Shown here one piece after another: positions 22,764 through 31,056 of a DNA stretch of 64,000 nt. The translations under genes were made by a program, and so were the position numbers. The DNA is from Roseateles oligotrophus (GTDB lineage: Bacteria; Pseudomonadota; Gammaproteobacteria; Burkholderiales; Burkholderiaceae_C): contig NZ_JAJIRN010000007.1 in the NCBI RefSeq assembly GCF_025717515.1, positions 1 to 64,000 on the forward strand, read 5' to 3'. Below the pieces are notes generated by a model. It was not told the DNA's origin. It worked only from the letters and a program-made list of their open reading frames with translations, and did not search any database. The number at the start of each line of letters is the position of its first letter. Position 1 is the first letter of the stretch.

Positions 22764-23456
22764 TTAGGCAATGACGGCCTGCGCGTATTTACGCAGATAG
22801 TCCATCAGCGCGTCGGACGCGGCGGCGGCCTTGGTCGGCTCACCGGCAGCGATGGCTTGCGCCAGCGCCAAATGGCAGCGTGCGCCCTCGCTCATATCGC
22901 CCTGGTGTTGATAGGCGTACCAAAAACGCCGGCATTGAATCGTCATCGGAATCACCGCCGCGACCGCAAACGGGTTGCGGCAGGCGGCATGGTTGACATG
23001 GTCAAGCGCCTGATCGGCCTGCATATAGGCCGTCAAATCCGAGGCCTGGGCCGCGGCCGCCATCTGCTGCGCGCAGGCGAGCAAGTCCTCGCGCTGCTGC
23101 GGCGTGGCGCGGCGCGCCGAGGTGCCGGCGATCAAGCGCTCCAGCACCCGGCGGGCTTCGATCAGGTCGAGGTGCTCGGCCAATCGAATGTCGCTGACTA
23201 ATAAACCCCGGCGCGGTTGCTGCACGATCAGACCGCAGGCAACCAAGCGCATCAAGGCCTCACGCGTGGGCGTGCGGCCCAGGCCCGTGTGTTCGATCAA
23301 CTCGGACTCGACGATGGGCGCACCGGGCCGCAATACCAGAGTCGAAATCATCGACTCAAGTTTGTCATAGGCCTGATCGGCATAACGACGCTTGTCGGGG
23401 GTGTCGCTCGTGTCGCTCATGTCGTGGGTGGGGGAGTTGCTTGCGGCTGATTTCAT
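22764..23456 (-). CDS. GntR family regulator with FCD domain
   Basis: 230 residues. The winged helix (about 20-90; Y-D-K-L-E-S-M-I, G-L-G-R-T-P-T-R-E-A-L-M-R-L, G-L-I-V-Q-Q-P-R-R-G) precedes an FCD ligand domain with a likely metal site (His/Asp residues near the centre, H-V-N-H-A-A-C-R). The family usually represses catabolic operons and is released by an acid intermediate. It sits inside the hydroxyproline operon, so it likely controls it. ATG 23456 or 23420 could be the start; neither has a clear ribosome site. Confidence 0.88.
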   Translation of the reverse strand: MKSAASNSPTHDMSDTSDTPDKRRYADQAYDKLESMISTLVLRPGAPIVESELIEHTGLGRTPTREALMRLVACGLIVQQPRRGLLVSDIRLAEHLDLIEARRVLERLIAGTSARRATPQQREDLLACAQQMAAAAQASDLTAYMQADQALDHVNHAACRNPFAVAAVIPMTIQCRRFWYAYQHQGDMSEGARCHLALAQAIAAGEPTKAAAASDALMDYLRKYAQAVIA

Positions 23457-23516
23457 CGTGGCGACATCATCGCAGGCTCCGACCCACCCAAGGCAAGGCC
23501 GAGCTTAGGACAAACC

Positions 23517-24449
23517 TTAGAACAAACGGCTCAGGTCGGGCCTTGTATCGAGGCCGCGCTGAATGATGGCCGACACGCGTGCGCGCTCCTCGCCGACCAG
23601 GGGCAGGCGCGGACGGCGCACGTTTTCGTTGCCGACACCGGCCATCGCCTCGGCCAGCTTGATGTTCTGCACCAGCTTGGCATGCACGTCCAGATGCAGC
23701 AGCGGCATGAACCATTGATAGATCTTCAGCGCCTCGTCATAGCGCTTGGCGCGCATCAGCTTGTAGATGGCGACCGTTTCGGCCGGGAAGGCATCGCACA
23801 GGCCGGCCAACAAACCGTCGCAACCCAGTGCCAAGGCTTCGAAGCTGAGGTCGTCCACGCCGATGAAGAGCTGGTAGCGATTGCCCAGGACGTTGCGCAG
23901 GTCGGTGACGCGGCGGATGTTGTCGGTCGACTCCTTGATCGCGACCAGCCATTCGCAGTCGGCCAACTCGACCATGTCCTCCGGCTTCAGATCGACCCGG
24001 TAAGACACCGGGTTGTTATAGAGCATGGTCGGCAGCGCGGCGGCGGCGCAGATGGTGCGCACATTGGCGATCGCCTCGCGGGTATCGGCCGGGTACAAGA
24101 CGGCCGGCATCAGCATCAGGCCCTCGACGCCGATGCGCGCAGCGCCCTCGACATAGCGCAGCGCGTTGCGGGTGCTGGTTTCCGACACATTGGCCAGGAC
24201 AGGCACGCGGCCGGCGGCGACGCGGACCGCAATGGCCGCGACCTCAAGCTTTTCTTCCAGCGTCAGGGTGCTGGCTTCGCCGAGCGAGCCGCCGGTGACG
24301 AGACCGTCAACGCCGTTGGCGATCTGGAATTCGAAATGACGTTCCATCTCGGCGACGTCCAGATCCTCATTGGGCTTGAACTTGGTCGTGACGGCGGGGA
24401 AGACGCCGGTCCAGCGGGGCAGATTGGCTTTGGCTTGGGGCAGTGACAT
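23517..24449 (-). CDS. DHDPS-family lyase, probable pyrroline-4-hydroxy-2-carboxylate deaminase
   Basis: 310 residues, (beta/alpha)8 barrel of the dihydrodipicolinate synthase family. The Schiff-base lysine is Lys172 in V-A-I-K-E-S-T-D-N, and the catalytic tyrosine is Tyr144 in M-L-Y-N-N-P-V-S-Y. Neighbouring epimerase and dehydrogenase genes point to the hydroxyproline enzyme that removes ammonia from 1-pyrroline-4-hydroxy-2-carboxylate, giving 2-oxoglutarate semialdehyde. It is the first gene of the operon, behind a good promoter. The last pathway enzyme, 2-oxoglutarate-semialdehyde dehydrogenase, is not in this window. Confidence 0.88.
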   Translation of the reverse strand: MSLPQAKANLPRWTGVFPAVTTKFKPNEDLDVAEMERHFEFQIANGVDGLVTGGSLGEASTLTLEEKLEVAAIAVRVAAGRVPVLANVSETSTRNALRYVEGAARIGVEGLMLMPAVLYPADTREAIANVRTICAAAALPTMLYNNPVSYRVDLKPEDMVELADCEWLVAIKESTDNIRRVTDLRNVLGNRYQLFIGVDDLSFEALALGCDGLLAGLCDAFPAETVAIYKLMRAKRYDEALKIYQWFMPLLHLDVHAKLVQNIKLAEAMAGVGNENVRRPRLPLVGEERARVSAIIQRGLDTRPDLSRLF

Positions 24450-24469
24450 GATTTGCTCGCAGGTATGCT

Positions 24470-24484
24470 GTTGATATATTTAAC
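24470..24484. promoter_or_regulatory. Candidate GntR operator
   Basis: GTTGATATATTTAAC, with GTT/AAC ends around an AT core, overlapping the edge of the -10 and the expected start of transcription of the hydroxyproline operon. AT-rich palindromes of about this length are usual for FCD-type GntR regulators. Confidence 0.4.
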
Positions 24485-24511
24485 TGTAGCCTTGCCGAAT
24501 GCCTCTGTCAA
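24483..24511 (-). promoter_or_regulatory. Sigma70 promoter of the hydroxyproline operon
   Basis: On the minus strand a perfect -35 TTGACA (24511-24506), a 17-bp spacer and -10 TACAGT (24488-24483). This is the best-matching promoter I found in the window. The start codon of the lyase follows 34 bp after the -10. Confidence 0.72.
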
Positions 24512-24573
24512 CCGCATATTGCTGCGGGTAAGTCGGGGTCTGAGCTTGGCCGGTCGACGGCCGCTCGCGCGCT

Positions 24574-24579
24574 TACAAT
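24574..24579 (+). promoter_or_regulatory. -10 hexamer upstream of yajC
   Basis: TACAAT followed by CCGCCG, giving a leader of roughly 70 bases. No good -35 at the normal distance. Confidence 0.4.
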
Positions 24580-24656
24580 CCGCCGTTCTTTCGCCTGCGG
24601 GCGGTGATCGCTGATCATTGCCCGTTCGGGGCGCATTTATACATAAGGGATCCGTC

Positions 24657-24983
24657 GTGTTTATTTCCAATGCTTTTGCCCAGGTCGCTCCGGCCGCTTC
24701 AGGTGGCACCGAGTCCAGTTTGCTGAGCATGCTGCCGCTGGTGCTGATGTTTGTGGTGCTGTACTTCGTGATGATCCGTCCACAGATGAAGCGCCAGAAA
24801 GAGCACAAGGCCATGATCGAAGCGATCGCCAAGGGCGACGAAGTCGTGACCACCGGCGGTCTGCTGGGCAAGATCACCAAGCTGGGTGAGAGCTTCATCT
24901 CGATCGAAGTCGCCTCCGGTGTCGAGCTGCAAGTGCAGCGCGGCGCGGTGGTGCAGGTCTTGCCCAAGGGCACCGTCAAGTAA
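24657..24983 (+). CDS. yajC: Sec translocase accessory subunit YajC
   Basis: 108 residues with a GTG start eight bases after AAGGGA. One transmembrane segment (about residues 22-42, L-P-L-V-L-M-F-V-V-L-Y-F-V-M-I) is followed by R-P-Q-M-K-R-Q-K-E-H and the cytoplasmic G-D-E-V-V-T-T-G-G domain. It is part of the SecDF-YajC complex that assists protein export. secD follows after 117 bp. The queA-tgt genes that commonly precede yajC are absent; instead the hydroxyproline operon is divergent. Confidence 0.95.
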   Translation: MFISNAFAQVAPAASGGTESSLLSMLPLVLMFVVLYFVMIRPQMKRQKEHKAMIEAIAKGDEVVTTGGLLGKITKLGESFISIEVASGVELQVQRGAVVQVLPKGTVK

Positions 24984-25100
24984 GACCTTTAGCCATGCTG
25001 CCCGAATGCCGCTTGATCGGCCGGGCAGCGCCCCCAGCAACGCATGGTTTGGTGCAGCAGCGCCAAGCAGCCAGCGTGGCAGGGTCAGAGAGGAAGCACC

Positions 25101-26993
25101 ATGAACCGTTATCCGCTGTGGAAGTACGCGATCCTTGTCTTCGCGTTGCTCGTTGGCACCATCTATACCTTACCCAATATTTTTGGTGAGGCGCCGGCTG
25201 TGCAGGTGTCGAGCGCCAAGGCCACGCTGAAGGTCGACTCGGGCCTGCAAAGCCGGGTTAGCGCCGCCTTGGCCGAGGCCAAGATCACGCCCGATTTTGT
25301 GCAGATGGAGGGCAACTCGATCAAGGCACGTTTTGCCGACCTCGACGCTCAGATCAAGGCCAAGGACGCGATCAGCAAGGCGATCAACACCGACCCGGCC
25401 GACCCGAGCTATATCGTCGCGCTGAACCTGCTGTCGCGCTCGCCGCATTGGTTGTCCAGCCTGCATGCCTTCCCGATGTATCTGGGCCTGGACTTGCGCG
25501 GCGGCGTGCACTTCTTGATGCAGGTCGACATGAAGTCGGCGCTGACCAAGAAGGCCGAGTCGCTAACCGGCGATGTGCGCACGATGTTGCGTGACAAGGG
25601 CATTCGCCACTCCGGCATCAGCCGTGACGGCAACAACGTGGTGGTGGCCTTCCGTGACGCCGCTGTGCTCAAACAAGCGCAAGACCTGCTTAGCGCGCAG
25701 CTCGGCGATGTGCTGTGGGCCGCTTCGACCGAAGGTCTGGAGCAACGTCTGACCGGCAGCCTCAAGCCCGCTTCAATGGTGGCCGTTCAGGACGCCGCGC
25801 TGAAGCAAAACATCAGCACCTTGCACAACCGGGTCAATGAGCTAGGGGTGTCGGAGCCGACGATTCAACAGCAGGGTCGTGACCGCATCGTCGTGCAACT
25901 TCCCGGCGTGCAAGATACCGCCAAGGCCAAGGACATCATCGGCCGCACCGCGACGCTGGAGTTGCGCATGGTCGACGACAGCGCCGAGGCGCAAGCCGCG
26001 CTGGCCGGCAGTGGCCCGGTGCCGTTCGGCACCGAGCGCTTTATCGACCGCGGCTTCGGCCCCATCATCGTCAAGAAGCAAGTGGTGTTGACCGGTGAGA
26101 ACCTGACCGACGCACAGCCCGGTTTTGACGAGAATCAGCAAGCGTCGGTCGACCTGACGCTGGACGCCAAGGGCGCCCGCATCATGAAGGACATGTCGCG
26201 CGAGAACATTGGCAAGCGCATGGCCATCATCTTGTTCGAAAAGGGCAAGGGCGAGGTCGTCACCGCGCCGGTGATCCGCAGCGAGTTGAGTGGCGGACGG
26301 GTGAAGATTTCGGGCGCGATGAGCACGCAAGAAGCCAGCGACACCGCTTTGCTGCTGCGCGCCGGCTCCCTGGCCGCGCCGATGGAAATCATCGAAGAAA
26401 AGACCGTCGGCCCAAGCCTGGGTAAAGAGAATATCGAGAAGGGCATTCTCTCGGTGACCTGGGGCTTTGTCGCCGTGGCGATCTTCATGACGCTTTACTA
26501 CCGTTTGTTCGGCGCGATTTCTTCGCTGGCGCTGGGCTTCAACCTGCTCTTGCTGGTGGCTTTGTTGTCGATGCTGCAGGCGACGCTGTCGCTGCCGGGT
26601 ATCGCCGCGATCGCGCTGGTGCTCGGTATGGCGATTGACTCGAATGTACTGATCAATGAGCGCATTCGCGAGGAGTTGCGCGCCGGTGCCAGCCCGCAAG
26701 GGGCGATTACGATCGGCTACGAGCGCGCCTTCGCCACCATTCTTGACTCCAACGTCACCACCTTGATCGCCGGCTTGTCGCTGCTGGCTTTTGGTTCCGG
26801 CCCGGTGAAGGGTTTCGCCATCGTGCATTGCCTGGGCATCTTGACCTCGATGTTCTCGTCGGTCGTGTTCTCGCGTGCGCTGGTCAACCTCTGGTATGGC
26901 CGTCAGAAGAAACTCAAATCGCTGTCGATCGGACAGATTTGGATCCCACCCACCGAGGTTCTCGCGGCCGACCAGCCCGTGGCCAAGACCTGA
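25101..26993 (+). CDS. secD: Protein translocase subunit SecD
   Basis: 630 residues. The first transmembrane helix is at about 8-25, then a large periplasmic region (P1 domain) with D-L-R-G-G-V-H-F near residue 133. The C-terminal five-helix RND-like bundle follows, with E-K-T-V-G-P-S-L-G and the conserved G-M-A-I-D-S-N-V-L-I-N-E-R-I. The aspartate there belongs to the proton-driven mechanism that pulls proteins across the inner membrane. The ATG is nine bases after AGAGAGGA. secF follows after 18 bp. Confidence 0.97.
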   Translation: MNRYPLWKYAILVFALLVGTIYTLPNIFGEAPAVQVSSAKATLKVDSGLQSRVSAALAEAKITPDFVQMEGNSIKARFADLDAQIKAKDAISKAINTDPADPSYIVALNLLSRSPHWLSSLHAFPMYLGLDLRGGVHFLMQVDMKSALTKKAESLTGDVRTMLRDKGIRHSGISRDGNNVVVAFRDAAVLKQAQDLLSAQLGDVLWAASTEGLEQRLTGSLKPASMVAVQDAALKQNISTLHNRVNELGVSEPTIQQQGRDRIVVQLPGVQDTAKAKDIIGRTATLELRMVDDSAEAQAALAGSGPVPFGTERFIDRGFGPIIVKKQVVLTGENLTDAQPGFDENQQASVDLTLDAKGARIMKDMSRENIGKRMAIILFEKGKGEVVTAPVIRSELSGGRVKISGAMSTQEASDTALLLRAGSLAAPMEIIEEKTVGPSLGKENIEKGILSVTWGFVAVAIFMTLYYRLFGAISSLALGFNLLLLVALLSMLQATLSLPGIAAIALVLGMAIDSNVLINERIREELRAGASPQGAITIGYERAFATILDSNVTTLIAGLSLLAFGSGPVKGFAIVHCLGILTSMFSSVVFSRALVNLWYGRQKKLKSLSIGQIWIPPTEVLAADQPVAKT

Positions 26994-27011
26994 TTAGACG
27001 GAGCTAGAAAA

Positions 27012-28046
27012 ATGGAACTGTTCCGTATCAAGCGGGATCTCCCGCTGATGAAGCATGCGTTGATTTTCAACGTCATCTCCTTCCTGACCTTTGCCGCTGC
27101 GGTGTTCTTTTTGATCACCCGCGGTTTGCATTTTTCAATCGAGTTCACCGGCGGTACGGTGATCGAGGCCGAGTACGCGCAGGCGGCCAATATAGAGAAG
27201 ACCCGCTTGCTGGTCGAAAAGCTCGGCTTTGGCGAGGTGCAGGTGCAGAACTTCGGCAGCACGCGTGATGTGATGATCCGCCTGCCGCTGCGCGCCGACA
27301 TCAAGCAGACCGAGCAGGTCGATCTGGTTTTCGGTGAGTTGTGCAAGGCCGAGGCGGGCACGATCAGCCAGCGTCAAAGCGTCAGCGACAAGGGCGAGTC
27401 CATCAGCAAGCAGGTCTGTTCGACGGCGGCCGGGGTGGAGCCCATCAAGCTGTCGCGCAGCGAAGTGGTCGGCCCAGCGGTCGGCGCCGAGTTGGCGCAA
27501 GACGCCGCCAAGGCCTTGCTGGCCACGGTGGTCGGCATCATGATTTATCTGGCCTTCCGTTTTGAATGGAAATTTGCCGTCGCCGGCATCATCGCCAACC
27601 TGCACGACGTGGTCATCATCCTGGGCTTCTTCGCCTTCTTCCAGTGGGAGTTTTCGCTCTCGGTGCTGGCGGCGGTGTTGGCCGTGCTCGGTTACTCGGT
27701 GAATGAATCGGTGGTTATTTTTGACCGGGTGCGCGAGGCCTTCCGCAAATACCGCAAGCTGACCACGCATGAGGTGATTGACCACGCCATCACCAGCACC
27801 ATGAGCCGCACCATCATCACCCACGGCTCGACCCAGATGATGGTGTTGTCGATGCTGATCTTTGGCGGCCCCACGCTGCATTACTTTGCGGTTGCACTGA
27901 CCATCGGCATCTTGTTCGGTATCTACTCCTCGGTTTTCGTGGCCGCGGCGATTGCGATGTGGTTGGGCGTCAAGCGCGAGGATCTGGTCAGCACGCCGGT
28001 CAACAAGGGTGATCCTGATGATCCAAACGCCGGGGCCTTGGTGTAG
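27012..28046 (+). CDS. secF: Protein translocase subunit SecF
   Basis: 344 residues with six transmembrane segments. The family marks I-E-F-T-G-G-T-V near residue 38, S-E-V-V-G-P-A-V-G before TM2 and L-G-Y-S-V-N-E-S-V-V-I-F-D-R-V-R-E in TM4 are all present. It contains a Cys-bearing periplasmic insertion (E-L-C-K-A-E ... Q-V-C-S-T-A) near residues 112-140, somewhat longer than in E. coli SecF. GGAG precedes the ATG. Confidence 0.97.
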   Translation: MELFRIKRDLPLMKHALIFNVISFLTFAAAVFFLITRGLHFSIEFTGGTVIEAEYAQAANIEKTRLLVEKLGFGEVQVQNFGSTRDVMIRLPLRADIKQTEQVDLVFGELCKAEAGTISQRQSVSDKGESISKQVCSTAAGVEPIKLSRSEVVGPAVGAELAQDAAKALLATVVGIMIYLAFRFEWKFAVAGIIANLHDVVIILGFFAFFQWEFSLSVLAAVLAVLGYSVNESVVIFDRVREAFRKYRKLTTHEVIDHAITSTMSRTIITHGSTQMMVLSMLIFGGPTLHYFAVALTIGILFGIYSSVFVAAAIAMWLGVKREDLVSTPVNKGDPDDPNAGALV

Positions 28047-28092
28047 AGTGCTTTCAGCTTCATTCACCTTGCTTCGCTGCCCCCACTGAACT

Positions 28093-30489
28093 ATGACCGT
28101 CGTCGCTCGCAACAAGGCTCTAGCTACTCAAGCGCGGCGAATCTACGTCGAGGCCTTGGTAAACGGGATCGTGACGTTGGGGCGGATGATCAATGAATCG
28201 GCCGCGAAGTTGCTGTTGCAGTCGGCCGAATATGCGGTGATGGTCGCGCGCCGTGATGGCATTCAGTCCTGGAATCGCCACGGCCCGGCTTGGCAGGCGG
28301 GGGTCATCAGCGGCATTCGTCATGCGGCCGTGTATGGCATCGTTGATGTGAGCAAGCCTGCCGATGGGGCGTCGTCCGCCGGCCCACTGAGCCTGGTCGA
28401 CGACGACACCATTGAGCGGGAGATCACCGCCTCGCGCTTGGCGCTGGCGATGATGGACAAGGCAAGCTGGGAGTTCACGGATTTGCGTACGCGTATGCAA
28501 ATCCTGGAGCAGCAAGACGAGTTGGCGCCGCAGGATTTGTTTCGTGCCAATGTGGTGGCCAAGCTGGTGCTGGATGCCTGGACCCGCAGCGGCCTGAGCA
28601 ACTCCGACTGGCAAATGCTGCGCAATGATTTGCACCTGGAATTTGCCCAACTTTTGGGCGAGGCCTATCACGAGGTCAATGCTTGGCTGCTCGCTCAGTC
28701 GGTGATGCCCGAAGTTGATCTGCGGCCCTTTATCCGCCGTGCCGCTCAGGCGGCCGGCACCGCCGCTTATCCCGGGCAGTCGGCCGAGGCGCAATTCCGT
28801 GGCGGGGTAATTCGAGCCAATTCAGGCTTGGCGGCCGCCGCAGCGGACGCCCACCCGGCGGCGGCCGCCGCGCGCAGTCCGGTCAGCAGCCAAGCGGAAG
28901 AAGTATTGCAACTATTGCAGAGGATTGTGGGCGGGCAGGTGCCGGCCTTTGCGGCCACCCGACTGGACAACCCCGCCTCCTCGATAAGCGGTGGTGGGTC
29001 GGCCTTGGCGCCTATACCTGGATCGGGAGCGGGAGCGGGAGCTGGAGCTGGAGCGACCGGTCGCGGTCTTGCTCCGCGCCTGACTTCGGCCATCAAACAT
29101 GCGCAAGAGGCCTTGCAACGCGCGCCGCTGCAGACGCCTGGTGCGCCGGAAGCCGCAGCGCCACAGATTCTGGAGGAGTTGCAGACCCGCAATCAAGCCT
29201 TCAAGCAAGTCCTCAAGCAGGCTGCGGAGACACCGGCCGAGCGCGCAACCATCGAATTGGTGGCGATGATGTTTCAAAGCATCTTGATGGAAGAGCGGAT
29301 TCCGGCCACGGTGCGTGTGTGGTTCGCGCGCCTGCAGATGCCGGTCTTGCGGGTTGCGGTCAGCGAGCCCGATTTCTTTGCCACCATCGACCATCCTGCG
29401 CGTCAGTTGATCGATCGAATGGGTTCCTGCGTGATGGGCTTCAGCGCGGGTGGTGGAGTCGCCACCACCTCTGGCGCTGGTGCCGGGCCGGACCCGCTGG
29501 AGCGTGAAATCAAACGCGTCGTGCAGGTGGTCGAGGCCTACCCCGACACGGGCAGGCGCGTGTTTCAGACCGTGCTGACCGAATTCGAGAAGTTCCTCGA
29601 CAACTATTTCGAGAACGAAAACCAGACCACCAAGCATGGCGTGTCCTTGGCTCAGCAGGTCGAACAGCGCGAGACGTTGGCGATTCAGTACACGATCGAG
29701 TTGCGCAAGATGCTCAGTGCGGTGCCGGTGCAAGACGGCGTGCGAGAATTTTTGTTCCACATCTGGGCCGATGTGCTGGCCGTGACGGCCGTGCGCGCCG
29801 GCGCGCAGTCGGAGCCGACACGTTTGATGAAGCGCGCCGCCGCCGACCTGATCTGGTCGGCCAGTGCCAAGGTTTCGCGCGAAGAACGCGCCGAGGTGAT
29901 TCGCCGCCTGCCGCCTTTGCTCAAAACCCTGCGCGACGGAATGGGCCAGGCCGGCATGGCCATCGAGCGCCAGGACGAACAGGTGCGCACCCTCAATAAC
30001 GCCTTGGCAGCCGCCTTCACCGCCAAGAGCGCGCAGATTCCACGCGAGCGTCTGGATGAGTTGATGGACCAACTGGAGACGCTTGAGGCCATGCTGCCCG
30101 AAGGCGGCGACGAGATCAACATCGACCAATCGATGGTGCGCGACCTGTCTGGCCATGAATCCGAGGGTATGGAAGTCGTGGCCGAAGGCGGCTCGGAGCC
30201 CAGCCCGGCGATGCTGGCCTGGGCCAAAGAGTTGCAGGTCGGCGGTTGGTATATGTTGGACTATCGCAATCGCAACGAGGCGGTGCAACTGGCTTGGCGT
30301 GGCAGCCGTCGCCAGATGGCCTTGTTCGTCACAGCCAGTGGGCGTGGGGTCTTGTTCCAGCTGAGTCGTATGGCTGGTTTCCTGCAGGCGGGTTTGTTGT
30401 TGCCGGCGCAGGATGAGTCCTTGACCGTCAAGGCAACCCGCAATGCGCTGGCCAAGCTGGATGTCGACCCTGCGCGCCTGCTGAGCTGA
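28093..30489 (+). CDS. DUF1631 domain protein
   Basis: 798 residues, matching the long, mostly helical DUF1631 family of beta- and gammaproteobacteria (sometimes mislabelled thymidine phosphorylase). The N-terminal third and the C-terminal two-thirds are separated by an Ala/Gly-rich linker. In it hexanucleotide repeats (GGGAGC then TGGAGC, about 29025-29057) encode G-S-G-A-G-A-G-A-G-A. The end (W-Y-M-L-D-Y-R-N-R-N-E-A-V-Q-L-A-W-R) resembles a PilZ-like barrel, hinting at c-di-GMP response, which I infer only weakly. No signal peptide. Confidence 0.88.
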   Translation: MTVVARNKALATQARRIYVEALVNGIVTLGRMINESAAKLLLQSAEYAVMVARRDGIQSWNRHGPAWQAGVISGIRHAAVYGIVDVSKPADGASSAGPLSLVDDDTIEREITASRLALAMMDKASWEFTDLRTRMQILEQQDELAPQDLFRANVVAKLVLDAWTRSGLSNSDWQMLRNDLHLEFAQLLGEAYHEVNAWLLAQSVMPEVDLRPFIRRAAQAAGTAAYPGQSAEAQFRGGVIRANSGLAAAAADAHPAAAAARSPVSSQAEEVLQLLQRIVGGQVPAFAATRLDNPASSISGGGSALAPIPGSGAGAGAGAGATGRGLAPRLTSAIKHAQEALQRAPLQTPGAPEAAAPQILEELQTRNQAFKQVLKQAAETPAERATIELVAMMFQSILMEERIPATVRVWFARLQMPVLRVAVSEPDFFATIDHPARQLIDRMGSCVMGFSAGGGVATTSGAGAGPDPLEREIKRVVQVVEAYPDTGRRVFQTVLTEFEKFLDNYFENENQTTKHGVSLAQQVEQRETLAIQYTIELRKMLSAVPVQDGVREFLFHIWADVLAVTAVRAGAQSEPTRLMKRAAADLIWSASAKVSREERAEVIRRLPPLLKTLRDGMGQAGMAIERQDEQVRTLNNALAAAFTAKSAQIPRERLDELMDQLETLEAMLPEGGDEINIDQSMVRDLSGHESEGMEVVAEGGSEPSPAMLAWAKELQVGGWYMLDYRNRNEAVQLAWRGSRRQMALFVTASGRGVLFQLSRMAGFLQAGLLLPAQDESLTVKATRNALAKLDVDPARLLS

Positions 30490-30509
30490 GCCGGGCTAGG
30501 CTGGGCCTC

Positions 30510-30962
30510 TCAGTGGATCAGCCTGTCCTCGGGCGCCACAAACAATTCGTCCAGAATCAGCGCATCGGGCTCTTCGCCGCGGCTCCAGAAGACCATCAGG
30601 ACGATGATCTTGAGATCCTCAAGGTCCATGGGTGCGCCGGGGATGGCCATGCCGCGGTCAATCACCATTTCGCGCATCGGTGGAGGCAGCACGCCGGCCG
30701 ACTCCAAAAAGCTGATGAAACCGACCGAGGGCTCGCCCAGATGGTCAAGTTCGGCTTCCGAATAGACCCGCAGACTCAAGGCACCTTGCTGGCCTTGATA
30801 GGACGCGGCGCCCTCGGCCAAGCCTTCCAGCCAAGACAGCGCCTCTTGAATTTCGTCGCTTTCGAAGCCAACGGCCGACAATTTGCGTGTCAATTGGGCA
30901 TGATCCGGGCAGGCATCCGGACGCCAATAGGTTTCGTAGAGATAGACCAGCACGTCAAACAT
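30510..30962 (-). CDS. smg: Smg family protein (DUF494)
   Basis: 150 residues. M-F-D-V-L-V-Y-L-Y-E-T-Y-W at the start and L-K-I-I-V-L-M-V-F-W-S-R-G-E-E-P-D near the end are typical of Smg, whose function is not established. It lies next to dprA in the same orientation, the arrangement seen in many proteobacteria. TATAGT lies exactly six bases before the ATG and there is no ribosome site, so its message is probably leaderless. Confidence 0.93.
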   Translation of the reverse strand: MFDVLVYLYETYWRPDACPDHAQLTRKLSAVGFESDEIQEALSWLEGLAEGAASYQGQQGALSLRVYSEAELDHLGEPSVGFISFLESAGVLPPPMREMVIDRGMAIPGAPMDLEDLKIIVLMVFWSRGEEPDALILDELFVAPEDRLIH

Positions 30963-30968
30963 GGGCCA

Positions 30969-30974
30969 ACTATA
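30969..30974 (-). promoter_or_regulatory. -10 hexamer six bases before the smg ATG
   Basis: On the minus strand TATAGT, TGGCCC, ATG. TATAGT matches the consensus at five of six bases. No Shine-Dalgarno sequence. Confidence 0.5.
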
Positions 30975-31056
30975 CCGCAGGCCTTTTAGACCTTTTGCCC
31001 GAAAAATACCGTCTCAGCACGGTTAGATTGGCTTGAATTTGGGCTATCGATGAGTT

